The position numbers and the translations under genes were made by a program. A model generated the notes under the pieces. It was not told the origin of the DNA and did not search any database. It saw nothing but the letters and a program-made list of their open reading frames with translations. Source: JAGNKE01 sp964583335 (GTDB taxonomy: Bacteria > Pseudomonadota > Alphaproteobacteria > Micavibrionales > Micavibrionaceae). Taken from it: a DNA stretch of 64,000 nucleotides. Location of the stretch: NCBI GenBank assembly GCA_964583335.1, contig CAZOVG010000008.1, forward strand, positions 110,474 to 174,473, in the 5' to 3' direction. Of this stretch, positions 17,555 to 25,738 are shown piece by piece. Numbering within the stretch: position 1 is the first letter of the stretch; the number at the start of each line of letters is the position of its first letter.

Positions 17555-18051
17555 CAGCCAGTAAAAACCCCAAAGTCCGCATTTTCCGGGCCTCCTATGA
17601 ATTGCGCGCCCGCGTCGGCGTCGGCCCGGTGCCGGAACAAACCCTGATCGACTGCCAGCAAATGATCGACCAGAACGAGTTCGACTTCACCCCCCTCGCC
17701 CGCGAATTTCTGGAGAACCTAAGCCAGACCATCAGAAAGGCCCGCGCGAAGGAAATCTCGGAAAACGAGGCCCTGCACCGTATGACCGAAATCGTGATGC
17801 AGCTCAAGGCCAACGCCTCGACTTTTCATTACCGCCTCGTCGGCAACCTGGCGCAGGTCATGCTCGGCTTCCTCGAAAGCCTGACCCATATCGATGCCAA
17901 CGCCGTCGAAATCGTCGAGGCGCACCAGAAGACGCTTCTAGCGATTATCGAAAAGCGCATGACCGGCGATGGCGGCCCCTATGGCCGACAATTGCAGCAG
18001 GAATTGATCCAAGCCTGCGAACGCTACAGCCGCAGCAGCGAGAAAAAATAA
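17551..18051 (+). CDS. Helical partner of response regulator, copy 2 (unknown family)
   Basis: 166 residues, predicted helical, paralogue of the product at 16412-16921, with the strongest match over the central QLKANASTFHYRL and DANAVEIVEAH segments. It starts on an ATG that overlaps the receiver stop (ATGA) and ends at the foot of a bidirectional terminator. Retention of the receiver-partner pair in both copies is the main evidence for a joint function. No recognised catalytic motif. Confidence 0.78.
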   Translation: MTASKNPKVRIFRASYELRARVGVGPVPEQTLIDCQQMIDQNEFDFTPLAREFLENLSQTIRKARAKEISENEALHRMTEIVMQLKANASTFHYRLVGNLAQVMLGFLESLTHIDANAVEIVEAHQKTLLAIIEKRMTGDGGPYGRQLQQELIQACERYSRSSEKK

Positions 18052-18077
18052 AAGCCGCACAAAAACTGCGCGGCTTT
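18051..18077. terminator. Bidirectional terminator between response-regulator operon and serA
   Basis: AAAGCCGC (18051-18058) pairs with GCGGCTTT (18070-18077). A-rich and T-rich flanks suit termination from both sides. It separates the convergent partner gene and serA. Confidence 0.8.
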
Positions 18078-18100
18078 CTGTAATCCCGGTAAAAAAACGC

Positions 18101-19678
18101 CTAGAACTTCAGACGCTTGACGCTTTCGATCTGCGGCAATGCGGCGACCTGCTCGAACAGCTCGTCCGACAACGGCGCATCAAGCGAGACCAGACAAACG
18201 GCCGTTTCGCCCGCCTTGACACGGCCCAGCCGGAAATCCGCGATATTCTGGCCGCCATCGGCCAGAATGGTGCCAAGACCGCCAATCAGGCCCGGCTGAT
18301 CCTTGTTGCGGATGAACAGCATATGCGGCGTCAAAGCAGCCTCGACCGGAACGCCTTCGATATTGACGATGCGCGGCTCCTTACCCGTAAACAAAGTCCC
18401 GGTAATATTGCGCGTGCGCTTGCTGGTTCGAACGATCAGGTTGATCATCGAGCGCCAATTACGGCTGTTCTTGTCATAGCTTTGCTTGATTTTAATGCCC
18501 CTCGCCTCCGCGACCTTGAGCGCGTTGACCATATTGATGCTCTCCGTCTGCGCCCCCAGAAGATGCGCGATGATCACCGAGGTGATCGGATCGGTGTTGA
18601 TATCCGTCACCGTCCCCTCATACTCGATATCAATGCTCTCGATGGCGTGCTCCGTGATCTGCCCGGCGAACTCGCCCAGCTGCGCCCCCAGCCCCAGATA
18701 GGGCTTGAGCCTCGGCGCGTCTTCCGCCGAAATCGACGGCATGTTGAGCGCGTTGGTAACCGCCCCGTTCATAAGGTAATCCGCCATCTGCTCCGCCACC
18801 TGCAACGCCACGTTGACCTGCGCCTCGGTCGTGGACGCGCCAAGGTGCGGGGTGCAGATCAGCTTCGGATGATTGAACAGGATGTTCTCCTTCGCCGGCT
18901 CGACCTCGAACACGTCCAGCCCGGCCCCGGCCACCTTGCCAGAATCCAGCGCCTCCTTCAGGTCTTCCTCGACGATCAGCCCGCCGCGCGCGCAGTTGAT
19001 GATATAAACGCCGTCCTTCATCTGCGCGATCGTGTCTTTGTTGATCATGTGCGAGGTCTTGTCGTTCTTCGGCACGTGGATCGTAATAAAATCGGAATAT
19101 TTATAGATATCCTCAAGCTCGACCTTCTCGACCCCGATATCCTGCGCCCGCTCGACGGTCAGGAACGGGTCGAACGCGATGACCTTCATCTTGAGGCCCA
19201 GCGCCCGGTCCGCCACGATGGAGCCGATATTGCCGCACCCGATGACGCCCAGCGTCTTGTTGTAAAGCTCGGTGCCCATGAATTTGCTCTTTTCCCACTT
19301 CCCGGCGTGCGTGCTCGCATTCGCCTGCGGGATCTGCCGCGCGAGGGAGAACATCATGGCGATGGCGTGCTCGGCCGTAGTAATGGAATTGCCGAACGGC
19401 GTGTTCATAACCACGATCCCGGCATTGGTGGCAACGGGAATATCGACGTTATCGACCCCGATCCCCGCCCGGCCGATGACCTTGAGGTTCTTGGCCGCCG
19501 CGATCATGGCCGCGTTGACCTTGGTTTCGCTGCGGATCGCCAGACCGTCATACTGGTCGATGATGGCGAGTTGCTCCTCGGGCTTGAGACCCGGCTTGAA
19601 ATCGACCTCGACTCCGGCTTTCTTGAAAATCTCGATGGCAAGGGGGTCCAGCTTATCGCTGATGAGAACTTTGGGCAT
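18101..19678 (-). CDS. serA: D-3-phosphoglycerate dehydrogenase
   Basis: First step of serine synthesis: oxidises 3-phosphoglycerate to 3-phosphohydroxypyruvate with NAD. The 525 residues match the long form. They show the substrate domain, the nucleotide-binding motif GCGNIG (147-152), catalytic segments NCARGGL and HLGAST, then an allosteric substrate-binding domain. A C-terminal ACT domain (LFIRNKDQPGLIGGLGTIL) is the usual serine sensor. AGGAG lies seven bases before the ATG. It follows the MFS gene by 85 bases on the same strand. serC and serB lie just upstream. Confidence 0.97.
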   Translation of the reverse strand: MPKVLISDKLDPLAIEIFKKAGVEVDFKPGLKPEEQLAIIDQYDGLAIRSETKVNAAMIAAAKNLKVIGRAGIGVDNVDIPVATNAGIVVMNTPFGNSITTAEHAIAMMFSLARQIPQANASTHAGKWEKSKFMGTELYNKTLGVIGCGNIGSIVADRALGLKMKVIAFDPFLTVERAQDIGVEKVELEDIYKYSDFITIHVPKNDKTSHMINKDTIAQMKDGVYIINCARGGLIVEEDLKEALDSGKVAGAGLDVFEVEPAKENILFNHPKLICTPHLGASTTEAQVNVALQVAEQMADYLMNGAVTNALNMPSISAEDAPRLKPYLGLGAQLGEFAGQITEHAIESIDIEYEGTVTDINTDPITSVIIAHLLGAQTESINMVNALKVAEARGIKIKQSYDKNSRNWRSMINLIVRTSKRTRNITGTLFTGKEPRIVNIEGVPVEAALTPHMLFIRNKDQPGLIGGLGTILADGGQNIADFRLGRVKAGETAVCLVSLDAPLSDELFEQVAALPQIESVKRLKF

Positions 19679-19763
19679 CCTATGACTCCTATTTTGTCTT
19701 GTTAGGAAAACAGGCGCCCAGAACTATGGGAGTTTCGATAAGAAGTAAAGAAAATAATGAGGT

Positions 19764-21023
19764 TTATTCCTCAAGGTAATCCAGATCGGTGCCGAACGTC
19801 TCCTTGAGGCTGGCCAGCGCGATAAACGCCAGAACCAGCATCAGCATGACGACGCTCAAACCCGCCAGACTGACGCCCAGAGCGCCCTTGAGCGACTGGA
19901 AAATAAGGGTGCTGAGGATCACCGACCCGCGCACCATGTTGGGAATGCTGGTCGCCGCCGTCGCCCGGATATTGGTACCGAACTGCTCGGCGCCCATCTG
20001 CACGAACATCGCCCAATACCCCGTACCAATCCCAAGCAGCAGGCAAAGCCCGTAATACGCTTCCAGCGAATGGTGCGGCCCCCAGACGTAAACGCAGGAA
20101 AACACCGCCGTCAGACACAGGAAAATCCCCACGGCCTTCTTCCGGCTGCGCAGCAATTGGCTTAGAAGGCCGCTCAGCATATCCCCGATCACCAGCCCGA
20201 CATAGCAGAACAGCACCGCGTTCCCGGCGGTGGGCAAATCGCCCTTCATGCCGAAATCTTTCGCGAATTCCGGGGTGAAGGTGATGAACAGCCCCACGAC
20301 CGCCCAGAGCGGCATCCCCACGACGATAACCGCAATATATTTTTTGAAGGAAGCCGGCCGCAGCAGCATAAGCGGGTTCCCCGGCTTGAGAAGCTTCTTG
20401 CCCTCCGCGCCCTGCTTGCTCATCATCTCGAACATCGCGGATTCCCGAACCTGCAAGCGCAGCACGAGCAGCGCCAGCCCCATGAGACCGCCAATGATAT
20501 AAGCCGTGCGCCAATCGGTAATCTCGGCGATGACCGCAGCAAAAACCGCCCCCGCCACACCGATGGACGCGATGAACGTCGTCCCCAGCCCGCGCAGGTG
20601 GCGCGGCAGCAACTCCGAGGCCAGCGTCACCCCAGCGCCCAATTCCCCGGCCAGACCGACCCCGGCGATAAACCGCAGGATCGCATATTGCTCCACACTA
20701 GTGACGAAGCCGTTCAGGATGTTTGCAACGGAATACATCAGGATCGAGCCGAACAGCACAGAAACCCGGCCCATCCGGTCGCCCCAGATGCCCCACAAGA
20801 GCCCCCCGACCAGAAGCCCCGCCATCTGCGTATTCAAAAGGAAGATCCCGCTCTCCAAAAGCTCGGCCTCGTCGGTGATGCCGAGGCTGATCAGGCTTTT
20901 GACCCGAACGATATTGAACAGCAGCAAATCGAAGATATCGACGAAATACCCCAGTGTCGCCACCAGGATGGTCATCATGGTCGCCCGCTCGATCTCGTAT
21001 TTTTTCTCAAGCGAGGACAGCAT
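19764..21023 (-). CDS. MFS transporter in the serine biosynthesis cluster
   Basis: 419 residues with about twelve membrane segments and the MFS loop motif GDRMGRVSVLFGS after the second helix. The start resembles metabolite:H+ symporters (TLGYFVDIFDLLLFNIVR). It begins four bases after the serC stop and precedes serA, so it is probably co-transcribed with both. That position suggests transport of serine or a related metabolite, but nothing in the sequence fixes the substrate or direction. Confidence 0.85.
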   Translation of the reverse strand: MLSSLEKKYEIERATMMTILVATLGYFVDIFDLLLFNIVRVKSLISLGITDEAELLESGIFLLNTQMAGLLVGGLLWGIWGDRMGRVSVLFGSILMYSVANILNGFVTSVEQYAILRFIAGVGLAGELGAGVTLASELLPRHLRGLGTTFIASIGVAGAVFAAVIAEITDWRTAYIIGGLMGLALLVLRLQVRESAMFEMMSKQGAEGKKLLKPGNPLMLLRPASFKKYIAVIVVGMPLWAVVGLFITFTPEFAKDFGMKGDLPTAGNAVLFCYVGLVIGDMLSGLLSQLLRSRKKAVGIFLCLTAVFSCVYVWGPHHSLEAYYGLCLLLGIGTGYWAMFVQMGAEQFGTNIRATAATSIPNMVRGSVILSTLIFQSLKGALGVSLAGLSVVMLMLVLAFIALASLKETFGTDLDYLEE

Positions 21024-21027
21024 GGCT

Positions 21028-22200
21028 TCAGGCCGCCTTTTGCGCCTGCGCGTCTTCCTTGGCCTTGGCGAACGCCCACTCGATCCACGGGATCAACGCC
21101 TGAACATCCGCCGTCTCCACGGTTGCCCCGCACCAGATCCGCAAGCCCGCCGGCGCGTCGCGATACCCTGCGATATCGTAACCCGCGCCGTCTTTTTCCA
21201 GAAGCTTGGTCATCGCCTTGATGAACGGCTCCTTGTCGGCATCGGGCAGCGCGGCGAACCATGGGTCCGTAATCTTGAGGCAAACCGAGGTTTTAGAACT
21301 CGTTTCGGGCTTTTCTGCCAGAAATTCGATCCAGCCCGTTTTGCTGACCCACTGCTCGATCGCCTTGTAATTCTCCTCGGTCCGCTTGATCGTGCCCTTG
21401 AGACCGCCGACCGTCTTGACCCAGCGCAGCGCGTCAAGGCAGTCCTCGACCGCCATCATGGAGGGCGTGTTGATCGTCGCACCCTCGAAAATGCCTTCGT
21501 TCAGCTTGCCCTTGGCGGTCATGCGGAAAATCTTCGGCAGCGGACGATCGGGCGTGTAGCTCTCCAGACGCGCCACCGCGCGGGGCGAAAGCACCAGCAT
21601 GCCGTGCGCGCCCTCGCCGCCCAGAACCTTCTGCCAGCTCCACGTCACGACATCCAGCTTGTCCCACGGCATATCGTAAGCGAACACCGCCGAGGTCGCG
21701 TCGCAGAACGTCAGACCCTCGCGCTTGGCGCTGATCCAGTCGCCATTCGGCACCCGCACGCCCGAAGTCGTGCCGTTCCAAACGAAAACCGTATCCCGCG
21801 CCGGATCGGCCTGCGAGAGGTCGGGAAGGCCGCCGTAAGGCGCCTCGAATTTGCGCACGTCGGAAATCTTGAGCTGCCCGGTGACATCCTTGAGCCAGTC
21901 GGTCGAAAACGCCTCCCACGCGAACACATCGACGCCGCGCACGCCCAGCATGGACCAGAGCGCCATTTCGAAAGCGCCCGTATCGGAAGCCGGAACGATC
22001 CCGACGCGGTAATCAGCAGGAATGCCTAGAATCTCCTTATGAAGGTCGATGACCTCCTTCAGCTTGGCTTTAAGCGGCCCCGCCCGGTGCGAACGGCCCA
22101 GCATCGCGCCCTCAAGCGCGGCGAAGCTCCAGCCGGGGCGCTTGGCGCACGGGCCGGACGAAAAATTCGGGTTATTGGGTTTGCGTTGGGGTTTTTCCAT
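21028..22200 (-). CDS. serC: Phosphoserine aminotransferase
   Basis: PLP enzyme transferring an amino group from glutamate to 3-phosphohydroxypyruvate. About 390 residues. It opens with the SSGPCAKRPGW block and contains the PLP-lysine region TWSWQKVLGGEGAHGM. The longer bacterial-alphaproteobacterial form of SerC fits. The ATG at 22200 has GGAG nine bases upstream; an open frame reaches back to 22284 but lacks support. It heads the serC-MFS-serA transcript and is divergent from serB. Confidence 0.95.
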   Translation of the reverse strand: MEKPQRKPNNPNFSSGPCAKRPGWSFAALEGAMLGRSHRAGPLKAKLKEVIDLHKEILGIPADYRVGIVPASDTGAFEMALWSMLGVRGVDVFAWEAFSTDWLKDVTGQLKISDVRKFEAPYGGLPDLSQADPARDTVFVWNGTTSGVRVPNGDWISAKREGLTFCDATSAVFAYDMPWDKLDVVTWSWQKVLGGEGAHGMLVLSPRAVARLESYTPDRPLPKIFRMTAKGKLNEGIFEGATINTPSMMAVEDCLDALRWVKTVGGLKGTIKRTEENYKAIEQWVSKTGWIEFLAEKPETSSKTSVCLKITDPWFAALPDADKEPFIKAMTKLLEKDGAGYDIAGYRDAPAGLRIWCGATVETADVQALIPWIEWAFAKAKEDAQAQKAA

Positions 22201-22207
22201 GATTTCA

Positions 22208-22228
22208 CTCTCCGGGCAATCCCGCCCG
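22208..22228 (-). promoter_or_regulatory. Hairpin abutting the serC ribosome-binding site
   Basis: CGGGC (22213-22217) pairs with GCCCG (22224-22228) around a six-base loop, and one arm shares its edge with the Shine-Dalgarno GGAG. A conserved serC leader motif is reported in alphaproteobacteria; this small stem could be part of it, but I cannot confirm the match. Confidence 0.35.
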
Positions 22229-22350
22229 TATCCTTGTAAAGGCCGATAATAAAAATGGTTTGGGATGGACAATCTTCCGCACAAGCGTTAAGGAATTTCT
22301 GACGCTCTGGCAAGTCTTTTTAGAGAACGCCACCGTCAAGAGAACCGGAA

Positions 22351-23253
22351 ATGACCCATATACTGACCCTCGTAGCCTCGCAAGGCAGCCCGCCCGTCAC
22401 TGACCGCCACTTCAAGGACGCGGGGTCGATCCTCGAAAATTATAACATTAAGGCAACCGCCAAACCGCACTGGCTGGACAAGGGCAAAGCCGGAGAAATG
22501 ACACTGTCCGATGGCCCGCAAAGCGCCCTGATCGCGCACCTGCGCGACGAATTCGCGCACGACAAAATCGACTTTTTCATCACCCCGTCCAAAAACCGCC
22601 AGAAAAAAATCCTGCTCGCCGATATGGACTCGACCATTGTGAGCACCGAAACTCTGGACGAACTCGCCGCCTTCGCGGGCATCAAGGACAAGATCGCCGC
22701 CATCACGGCGCTGGCCATGGAAGGCAAGCTCGATTTCCACGCGGCCCTGCGCGAACGGGTCGGACTGCTTAAAGACCTTCCCCTCTCCGCCTTGCACGAA
22801 ACGCTGACGCAAACCGAACTCAACCCCGGCGCAGAGACCTTTGCCCCGACGATGCGCGCGCAAGGGCACACCTGTGTTCTGGTCTCCGGCGGCTTCACCT
22901 TCTTCACCGAGGCGATCGCCGATAAAAGCGGCTTCGAATTCCATCACGGAAATATTCTGGAAATAGAAAGCGACAAACTCACCGGAAAAGTGCGCGAACC
23001 GATCCTCGATAAATTCGCAAAAGTCGGCTTTCTCGACGAATACGTAAAAAAACTTGGCCTGACCCCCGAAGACTGCCTGACCATCGGCGACGGCGCAAAC
23101 GACATTCCGATGCTTAAAAAGGCCGGACTGGGCATAGGGTATCATCCGAAAAATGCGGTTCTGGACGAGGTTCACAACGCCATCCTCTATGGCGACCTGA
23201 CTGCCGCGCTCTATGCGCAGGGCTATTCATCGAAATATTTCAAACGCCTCTGA
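22351..23253 (+). CDS. serB: Phosphoserine phosphatase
   Basis: Last step of serine synthesis, a HAD-family hydrolase. 300 residues. Motif I is DMDST at 91-95, motif II VSGGFT, then the lysine region and the GDGANDIPML metal site. An N-terminal regulatory domain of about 80 residues precedes the core, as in SerB rather than minimal PSPs. Divergent from serC with a shared 150-base promoter region, so all three pathway enzymes are in one place. Confidence 0.96.
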   Translation: MTHILTLVASQGSPPVTDRHFKDAGSILENYNIKATAKPHWLDKGKAGEMTLSDGPQSALIAHLRDEFAHDKIDFFITPSKNRQKKILLADMDSTIVSTETLDELAAFAGIKDKIAAITALAMEGKLDFHAALRERVGLLKDLPLSALHETLTQTELNPGAETFAPTMRAQGHTCVLVSGGFTFFTEAIADKSGFEFHHGNILEIESDKLTGKVREPILDKFAKVGFLDEYVKKLGLTPEDCLTIGDGANDIPMLKKAGLGIGYHPKNAVLDEVHNAILYGDLTAALYAQGYSSKYFKRL

Positions 23254-23283
23254 AAAGGCGGTTTTCCTTTAATTTTTCTTTTG

Positions 23284-23298
23284 TTAAAGTGACATTAA
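23284..23298. promoter_or_regulatory. Consensus CtrA-binding site upstream of the AAA+ gene
   Basis: TTAA (23284-23287), seven bases, TTAA (23295-23298) then C, the full CtrA motif. It is 79 bases upstream of the AAA+ start, in the serB-AAA+ intergenic gap, where a promoter is expected. Motif-based inference. Confidence 0.6.
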
Positions 23299-23377
23299 CC
23301 TTGAAACAATAAGGTAAGCTTGGTGCGGTCTGAAAGCTGCGACCTGATGACCTGAAAACGGAGCCGGAACGGGCGTT

Positions 23378-24607
23378 ATGACTGAAAAATGGGATTATCT
23401 TGTCTCGGACGAGCAACTCGAAGACCTGATCCGTAACTATTGCACGGATTTTACGGCTCTGGCCCGCTCCGGTCGCTATCCGCCCATCACGGGCCGGGAC
23501 GCCGAAATCGACGACTGTATCCTGATCCTGCTCCAGCGCGGACGCAAAAACTGTTGTTTTCTGGCCCCGGCAGGGGTGGGTAAAACCGCCGCCGTCGTCG
23601 GTCTGGCCCAGCGCGTAGTCGCCGGAACGGTCCCCGACTATCTTAAAAACGCCCGTGTGCTGGAGGTCGATCTGGCCCGGATGGCTTCGGGAACCTCAAG
23701 CCGTGCGGAATTCCAGGCGCGGCTCATGCCTTTCTGTAAGGGCGTCGCTGAACGCTATCACGACCCGAACAAACCGCGTTACATCCTCTTCCTCGACGAG
23801 ATCCACCAGATCATGCCGAGTTGCGTGGGCTCGTCCTACGCCGGGATGTCCGACACCATGAAACCTTACCTGACCGCAGGCGATCTGCTGGTTCTGGGCG
23901 CGACGACGCTTGACGAATACCGCCACTATGTCGAACTCGACCCCGCGCTCGACCGTCGTTTCCAGAAGGTCTTCCTGAAGATCCCGAATTCCGACGAAAC
24001 ATATCACATCCTCAAGGGGTTGCGTCCGGCGCATGAAAAGCACCACCGCATCAAGGTGCCCGAGCGCCTGCTGATGCTGATCGTCAGGCTGACCGACGAA
24101 CACATGCGCAAACGCAACCAGCCCGACAAATCCATCATTACCCTCGACGCCGCCATGGCCTACCACGTGCGCCAACACGGCGTGGACACGGAACTCGACG
24201 TGGAATCGGTCTATTACATGGTCGGCCGCGAAACCAAGCTCAACAAAAACGCCCTCCACGATGAAAAGAAACTGGAGGAAATCTACAGGCGCGTAGACAT
24301 TCTCGAAGGCCGCATCGAAGATGAAAACGCTAAAAAGCAATACACCGTCTACGACCCGGCCGCCAAAATCAGGGACGTCGAGATCGACAAATCCTATCAA
24401 AGGCAGATTGAGCGCGAAAAAGCCGAGCAGCAAGCGCTACTCGAAGAATCCAAGAAAGCGGCCGACGAAAAAGTCGGAAGAAAGCCGGAACCCGAGAACA
24501 AGATCGCCGAACTGGCTGCCAAACTTGAGAAGAAGCTCGAAGAAGTCGTCGAGAAAAAGCTCGAGGAAAAAGCCGAAGAAAAAGAAAGGCAAAGGGACAG
24601 CGGCTAG
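23378..24607 (+). CDS. Single-domain Clp-like AAA+ ATPase with C-terminal coiled coil
   Basis: 409 residues resembling only the first ATPase domain of ClpA/ClpB (PPITGRDAEIDDCILILLQR). Walker A is APAGVGKT (63-70), Walker B ILFLDEIH, sensor 1 LGATTLDEY and arginine finger ALDRRF. There is no ClpN domain, no second ATPase domain and no ClpP-binding loop. From about residue 290 it becomes highly charged coiled coil rich in Glu/Lys. It stands alone, with a CtrA motif upstream. Likely a remodelling or motor ATPase; partners unknown. Confidence 0.85.
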   Translation: MTEKWDYLVSDEQLEDLIRNYCTDFTALARSGRYPPITGRDAEIDDCILILLQRGRKNCCFLAPAGVGKTAAVVGLAQRVVAGTVPDYLKNARVLEVDLARMASGTSSRAEFQARLMPFCKGVAERYHDPNKPRYILFLDEIHQIMPSCVGSSYAGMSDTMKPYLTAGDLLVLGATTLDEYRHYVELDPALDRRFQKVFLKIPNSDETYHILKGLRPAHEKHHRIKVPERLLMLIVRLTDEHMRKRNQPDKSIITLDAAMAYHVRQHGVDTELDVESVYYMVGRETKLNKNALHDEKKLEEIYRRVDILEGRIEDENAKKQYTVYDPAAKIRDVEIDKSYQRQIEREKAEQQALLEESKKAADEKVGRKPEPENKIAELAAKLEKKLEEVVEKKLEEKAEEKERQRDSG

Positions 24608-24632
24608 GCTAAGCCTTTTCCCTGATGCGCTC

Positions 24633-25664
24633 CTATCGCTTTGCCAGATAAATCTTGTACCCCTCGCCCTCAAAAAGCCGCTCGCCCGAAGCATAAAGCT
24701 CGCGCAGCAAATCCTCATACGGCAGATGCCGGTTAGCAACCATAAAAAGCCGCCCGCCGGGCCTCAGCGCCGCATGGGCCGCAGCAATAAACCCCCGCCC
24801 CAGATCGGTTTTCGTCGCACGACCCTGATGAAAGGGCGGATTCATGACCACCGCATCAAGATTATGCAGAGCCTTAACCGAGGTTGAGAGATCCTCCCAG
24901 ACGAACCGCTTGCGAACCGAAAACGCCGACAAATTGCGCTCGCACATCGCGAGGGCTCGGTAATCCGCATCGGCGCAGACAATCTCCTGCACGGATGGGT
25001 TACGTTTAAGAACCGCATGCGACAGATAACCGTACCCGCAACCAAAATCCGCGCACACGCCTTCGATATCCTGCGGCATAAAATGAGCAAGCAGCTCCGA
25101 TCCGCGATCGATCCGGTCCCATGCGAACAATCCCGGAAGCGAATAAAAATCTCCGCCCGCGATGGGCTGCGGGCCGCCTGCGGAAAGTGCCTCCGCAAGA
25201 ATATTGTCTTTCGCCCGCTCGCAAATCCCATAGGCCGCCCGGGCGCGGTTCTTGGATATTTGCTGCACCTTCTCAACACCGAATTCCTGCAACAGGCCAA
25301 CAAGCCGCTGCCCGCCCGCCTTGTTATCCGCTGCGCACAAAATCATTCCGCCGGGCCTGAGCATGCACAAGGCCTGTGCCATGATCCGCCGCCCCTCCGC
25401 CATATTTTTAGGAATAAGGACAAGCGCAAGATCGTACCTGTCCGGCGATTGAGTATCCGAAATTTCAGGGACCGCGCTAAAGCCCGCGCGACGCAAAACG
25501 GTTTCATAGGGCTTAAAAGGCTGCTCAAGAACAAGCATTCCCGAACCGAAAGACCGCAGTGCCGGATGCGCGCGCGCCCCCAAAAAAACGGTCTTTAGGC
25601 CATATAAAGACTGGCCGCAGGCTTGACCTGCTGCGGCAAAAAGTGTCTCGATCACGCCGTCCAA
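24633..25664 (-). CDS. RsmC/RlmG-type rRNA guanine methyltransferase
   Basis: 343 residues with a degenerate N-terminal methyltransferase half and an active C-terminal SAM-dependent half. The SAM site is CADFGCGYGYLSHAV and the catalytic motif is NPPFH, as in RsmC (16S G1207) and RlmG (23S G1835). The start is TTG at 25664 with AAGGGGAT about eight bases upstream; a GTG three codons on is an alternative. It converges on the AAA+ gene with a 25-base gap. Which rRNA base is modified cannot be told here. Confidence 0.88.
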   Translation of the reverse strand: MDGVIETLFAAAGQACGQSLYGLKTVFLGARAHPALRSFGSGMLVLEQPFKPYETVLRRAGFSAVPEISDTQSPDRYDLALVLIPKNMAEGRRIMAQALCMLRPGGMILCAADNKAGGQRLVGLLQEFGVEKVQQISKNRARAAYGICERAKDNILAEALSAGGPQPIAGGDFYSLPGLFAWDRIDRGSELLAHFMPQDIEGVCADFGCGYGYLSHAVLKRNPSVQEIVCADADYRALAMCERNLSAFSVRKRFVWEDLSTSVKALHNLDAVVMNPPFHQGRATKTDLGRGFIAAAHAALRPGGRLFMVANRHLPYEDLLRELYASGERLFEGEGYKIYLAKR

Positions 25665-25690
25665 GATTCAATCCCCTTATAACGGAAGAA

Positions 25691-25719
25691 GCCTATTGCG
25701 GACCGCGCCCGCAATAGGC
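25691..25719 (-). terminator. Terminator-like stem after the RTX gene
   Basis: GCCTATTGCG (25691-25700) and CGCAATAGGC (25710-25719) form a perfect ten-pair stem with a nine-base loop, 20 bases past the RTX stop. On the minus strand it is followed by TTCTTCC rather than a pure T-run. Confidence 0.65.
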
Positions 25720-25738
25720 TCCCCGAACCTGGCAAAGA

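Noticed and set aside
16412..18051. Receiver partners as histidine phosphotransfer proteins
   Set aside because: Histidines in the two paralogues do not align and the HxxKG-type motif is absent.
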